Shown here piece by piece: positions 44,793-45,137 of a DNA stretch of 45,137 nucleotides. The notes beneath the pieces were generated by a model that was given only the letters and a program-made list of their open reading frames with translations, ran no database searches and had not been told where the DNA came from. The first letter of the stretch is position 1. Every line of letters begins with the position of its first letter. The translations under genes and the position numbers were made by a program. The stretch comes from Cyclobacteriaceae bacterium (GTDB lineage: Bacteria > Bacteroidota > Bacteroidia > Cytophagales > Cyclobacteriaceae): the NCBI GenBank assembly GCA_028278225.1, contig JANQEU010000004.1, positions 1-45,137 of the forward strand. Reading direction: 5' to 3'.

Positions 44793-45137
44793 CTATTTCC
44801 TATTTCCATTTTAATTTATTCAATAAAAGTGTTTGATTCAAGGAAATTTGAAGCAACTGTGAATGATCAAATCTAGCCACACACATTTGTCATCCCCTTC
44901 TATCCTTCCCAAAATCCAAGATGCCAAAAGAGTGTGCCTTGCCTTCGCAGTAAATGAAAAAACTCTTTTCCCCTACCCTTTGATCACCCGAAATGAATGT
45001 AGGTGATCTTTAAAAGAAAAATTATTAACAACGCAATCCAAAGCTTACTTAACATCCTATGTTTGATTGAGGAGAACAAGTGGAGTAAAAGCTATCTTTT
45101 GAATTGAAGATAAAAAGAGGGAAAGGAGTAAGACCGA
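44793..45137. other. 345-bp end region without gene
   Basis: It contains copy B of the diverged repeat (44883-44972) and the inverted pair GATCACC (44982-44988)/GGTGATC (45002-45008) followed by T/A. TATCTT and AAGATA also pair near 45095-45115. No coding frame is supported; the promoter for the gene starting at 44792 should lie here. Confidence 0.4.
44883..44972. repeat. Copy B of a diverged direct repeat
   Basis: Begins ACATTTGTCATCCCCT (44883-44898) and includes AAATGAAAAAACTCTTTTCCC (44952-44972). It pairs with copy A at 43511-43605. The two copies bracket the overlapping gene pair 43645-44792. Confidence 0.6.

Noticed and set aside
37440-45137. Prophage or integrative element
   Set aside because: No integrase, transposase, capsid or tail gene, and no tRNA at the visible edge, so mobility is only inferred from composition and repeats.
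1-45137. CRISPR array
   Set aside because: No regularly spaced identical repeats were seen; only the palindromic and two-copy repeats listed.

Overview
The window looks like a chromosome segment of a Bacteroidota bacterium, most likely a Cytophagales-like marine or soil lineage. The evidence is two secreted proteases ending in type IX secretion (T9SS) C-terminal sorting domains (YPNP motif), a TonB-dependent receptor with a carboxypeptidase-like N-terminal domain, many lipoproteins with short lipoboxes, a two-component-type (Reg_prop/Y_Y_Y) propeller, and intergenic sequences matching the Bacteroidota -7 promoter element TAnnTTTG. No tRNA, rRNA or CRISPR array was seen.

Layout. 1-2330 (minus): a lipoprotein cut by the window edge and an M43 metalloprotease. 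2977-6810: a very large chimeric chemoreceptor (periplasmic propeller plus cytoplasmic MCP domain). 7028-13478: a tight run of mnmA, a lipoprotein, a subtilisin-like T9SS protease, rpe and a TonB-dependent receptor. 13543-15585: an LpoB-like lipoprotein and a COG3014-like lipoprotein separated by a perfect hairpin. 15670-24210: mixed housekeeping and cell-envelope genes, including an FKBP pair-domain lipoprotein, an outer-membrane protein, gyrA and a TPR protein, with two palindromic repeat elements at 16302-16430 and 23501-23624. 24211-26813: a MORN-repeat protein, a degenerate NUMOD4/HNH protein and two small exported proteins. 27112-31729: a five-gene envelope cluster (Zn amidase, DUF5675, four-helix membrane protein, two DUF4230-type proteins), followed by a DinB-like protein. 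33607-37326 (minus): an S9 peptidase and an alpha/beta-hydrolase-like TPR lipoprotein with a broken nucleophile elbow.

37567-44792 (all minus) is a visibly more A+T-rich accessory block. Its core is a five-gene overlapping operon with the hallmarks of a type II CBASS anti-phage system: a CD-NTase ending in glycine, a Cap2-like E2-E1 fusion, a Cap3-like JAMM protease, a two-helix membrane protein with a soluble C-terminal domain, and, unusually, a second CD-NTase-like enzyme preceded by a hydrophobic, glycine-rich membrane segment. The second enzyme keeps all three catalytic acids and clearly resembles the first, but lacks its C-terminal helical extension and glycine tail. I consider this two-cyclase arrangement the most interesting item in the window. 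Three further genes upstream of the operon (two with membrane helices) may be accessory. Two of them are bracketed by a diverged direct repeat, and the operon ends inside a nested inverted repeat.

Proposed logic of the operon (inference): the first CD-NTase makes a nucleotide signal after infection, Cap2 primes it by conjugating its C-terminal glycine, Cap3 reverses this, and the two membrane proteins act as effector and/or second synthase at the inner membrane.
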